NCBI GenBank assembly: GCA_943737045.1
Contig: CALSFV010000035.1
Span: 186,001 to 250,000, forward strand
DNA from: Parapristionchus giblindavisi
Lineage: Eukaryota; Nematoda; Chromadorea; Rhabditida; Diplogasteridae
Reading direction: 5' to 3'
DNA length: 64,000 nucleotides
How positions within the stretch are numbered: position 1 is the stretch's first letter; each line of letters begins with the position of its first letter. This document shows positions 63,475 to 64,000 of the stretch, in pieces. The notes under the pieces were generated by a model, which had not been told where the DNA came from, ran no database searches, and worked only from the letters and a program-made list of their open reading frames with translations. The position numbers and the translations under genes were made by a program.

Positions 63475-64000
63475 GAGATTGATTGTGTGTGAGGTTGGGG
63501 ACTATTCAGCGCTCACCACAATTAAACGTATAGATGAAGAAATCGATAAATGAACTTTGTTCTTTGATCTTTGAGCCTTATTCTATTGACCAATTTTGAT
63601 AATGTACAAATTGTCTCATTGTCTGTCTGTCAAACAATGTCATGATTTCTAAACCTTTTTGAAATGCTTTTTTAAAATTTATTATCCCGCTCTTTCGAGG
63701 GGATTCCAAAAAAATGAGTATTACTCATAGTTTGATCCTCTGCACGGAAATCTTTAGTAAAAAGCGAAAAATTTTCTCGGATAATTGCAGAGGATCCAGA
63801 GATGGCTACGATAATTTAAAAAAATATAGAATATTTGGTATTTGCGGCCAACCTCACGCGGGTTTGGTTGCCTTTCGCTACTCCAGATATAATCAAAAAT
63901 TGCATTAGTAGGTGTCATAGGTATCTTACAAGAAATGATCATCTATTCATTTTCCTTTTCGCCCTCACTTACAACAAAAGAATGGACCATCTGTTGTGAG
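63475..64000. other. Partial spacer of the next right-arm unit
   Basis: Type B spacer with GCGAAAAATTTT. The matching 5S gene would lie about 440 bp beyond the window end on the - strand. No gene in this stretch. Confidence 0.9.

Larger units (their letters stand above)
40051..64000 (-). repeat. Right arm of 5S rDNA tandem array (22 genes, - strand)
   Basis: The same unit as the left arm in reverse-complement orientation, with gene spacing of 1088-1091 bp. It begins at 40051, 416 bp downstream of the end of gene 38 in that gene's own direction. In unit coordinates this is 17 bp further along the spacer than the left-arm breakpoint. The window ends at 64000 within the spacer of a 23rd right-arm unit, so this arm also continues. 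Genes on this arm are transcribed leftwards towards the junction. Confidence 0.97.

Noticed and set aside
1..64000. Regular repeat-and-spacer layout as a possible CRISPR array or satellite
   Set aside because: The period is 1.09 kb and each unit has an intact 5S gene, so it is rDNA. CRISPR repeats are tens of bases long with unique spacers.
1..64000. 18S, 5.8S, 28S rRNA or tRNA genes in the spacers
   Set aside because: I looked for these because 5S is often linked to other RNA genes, but saw no matching conserved segments or cloverleaf-like boxes.

Overview
This window is almost entirely one tandem array of 5S ribosomal RNA genes. I count 59 gene copies. Each is 118 nt (one is 117 nt) and sits in a repeat unit of 1088-1092 bp, so about 971 bp of AT-rich non-transcribed spacer separates neighbours. 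I see no convincing protein-coding gene, tRNA, 18S/28S gene, CRISPR array or complete transposon.

Organism: the 5S sequence is eukaryotic, with an RNA polymerase III internal control region and oligo-T terminators. From memory it looks most like fungal 5S, especially Basidiomycota (the stretches CATCCCGTCCGATCTGC, CCCAGTTAGTAC and GGGAATCCTGGGTG). A basidiomycete is my best guess and a rust-like lineage is possible; the sequence alone does not settle this. The 5S genes here are not inside a 45S rDNA repeat.

Layout: (1) 1-39777 is the left arm, with 37 genes in head-to-tail order on the + strand. (2) 39778-40050 is a 273-bp single-copy insert, the only non-repeat DNA in the window. It starts with an 11-bp tandem duplication of the array edge and ends with a 103-bp segment bounded by 9-bp inverted repeats. 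(3) 40051-64000 is the right arm, with 22 genes on the - strand plus the spacer of a further copy whose gene lies beyond the window. The two arms point tail-to-tail at the insert. The array runs off both ends of the window, so its full size is unknown.

Evolution visible in the sequence: 49 of the 59 genes are identical, while ten carry substitutions or a deletion, several of them in helix I or helix III. The spacers come in two cassette types (A and B) that are shuffled along both arms and recombined with a nearby SNP. There are recent two- and three-unit duplications (for example units 16-18 copied as 19-21), a local block with a shared private SNP (units 4-9), and near-matching rare variants 25 kb apart (units 13 and 36). 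Spacer unit 39, next to the insert, carries a cluster of private substitutions, as expected where homogenisation is weak. Short ORFs recur in the spacer on both strands but are broken by indels and look like by-products of a nested inverted repeat.
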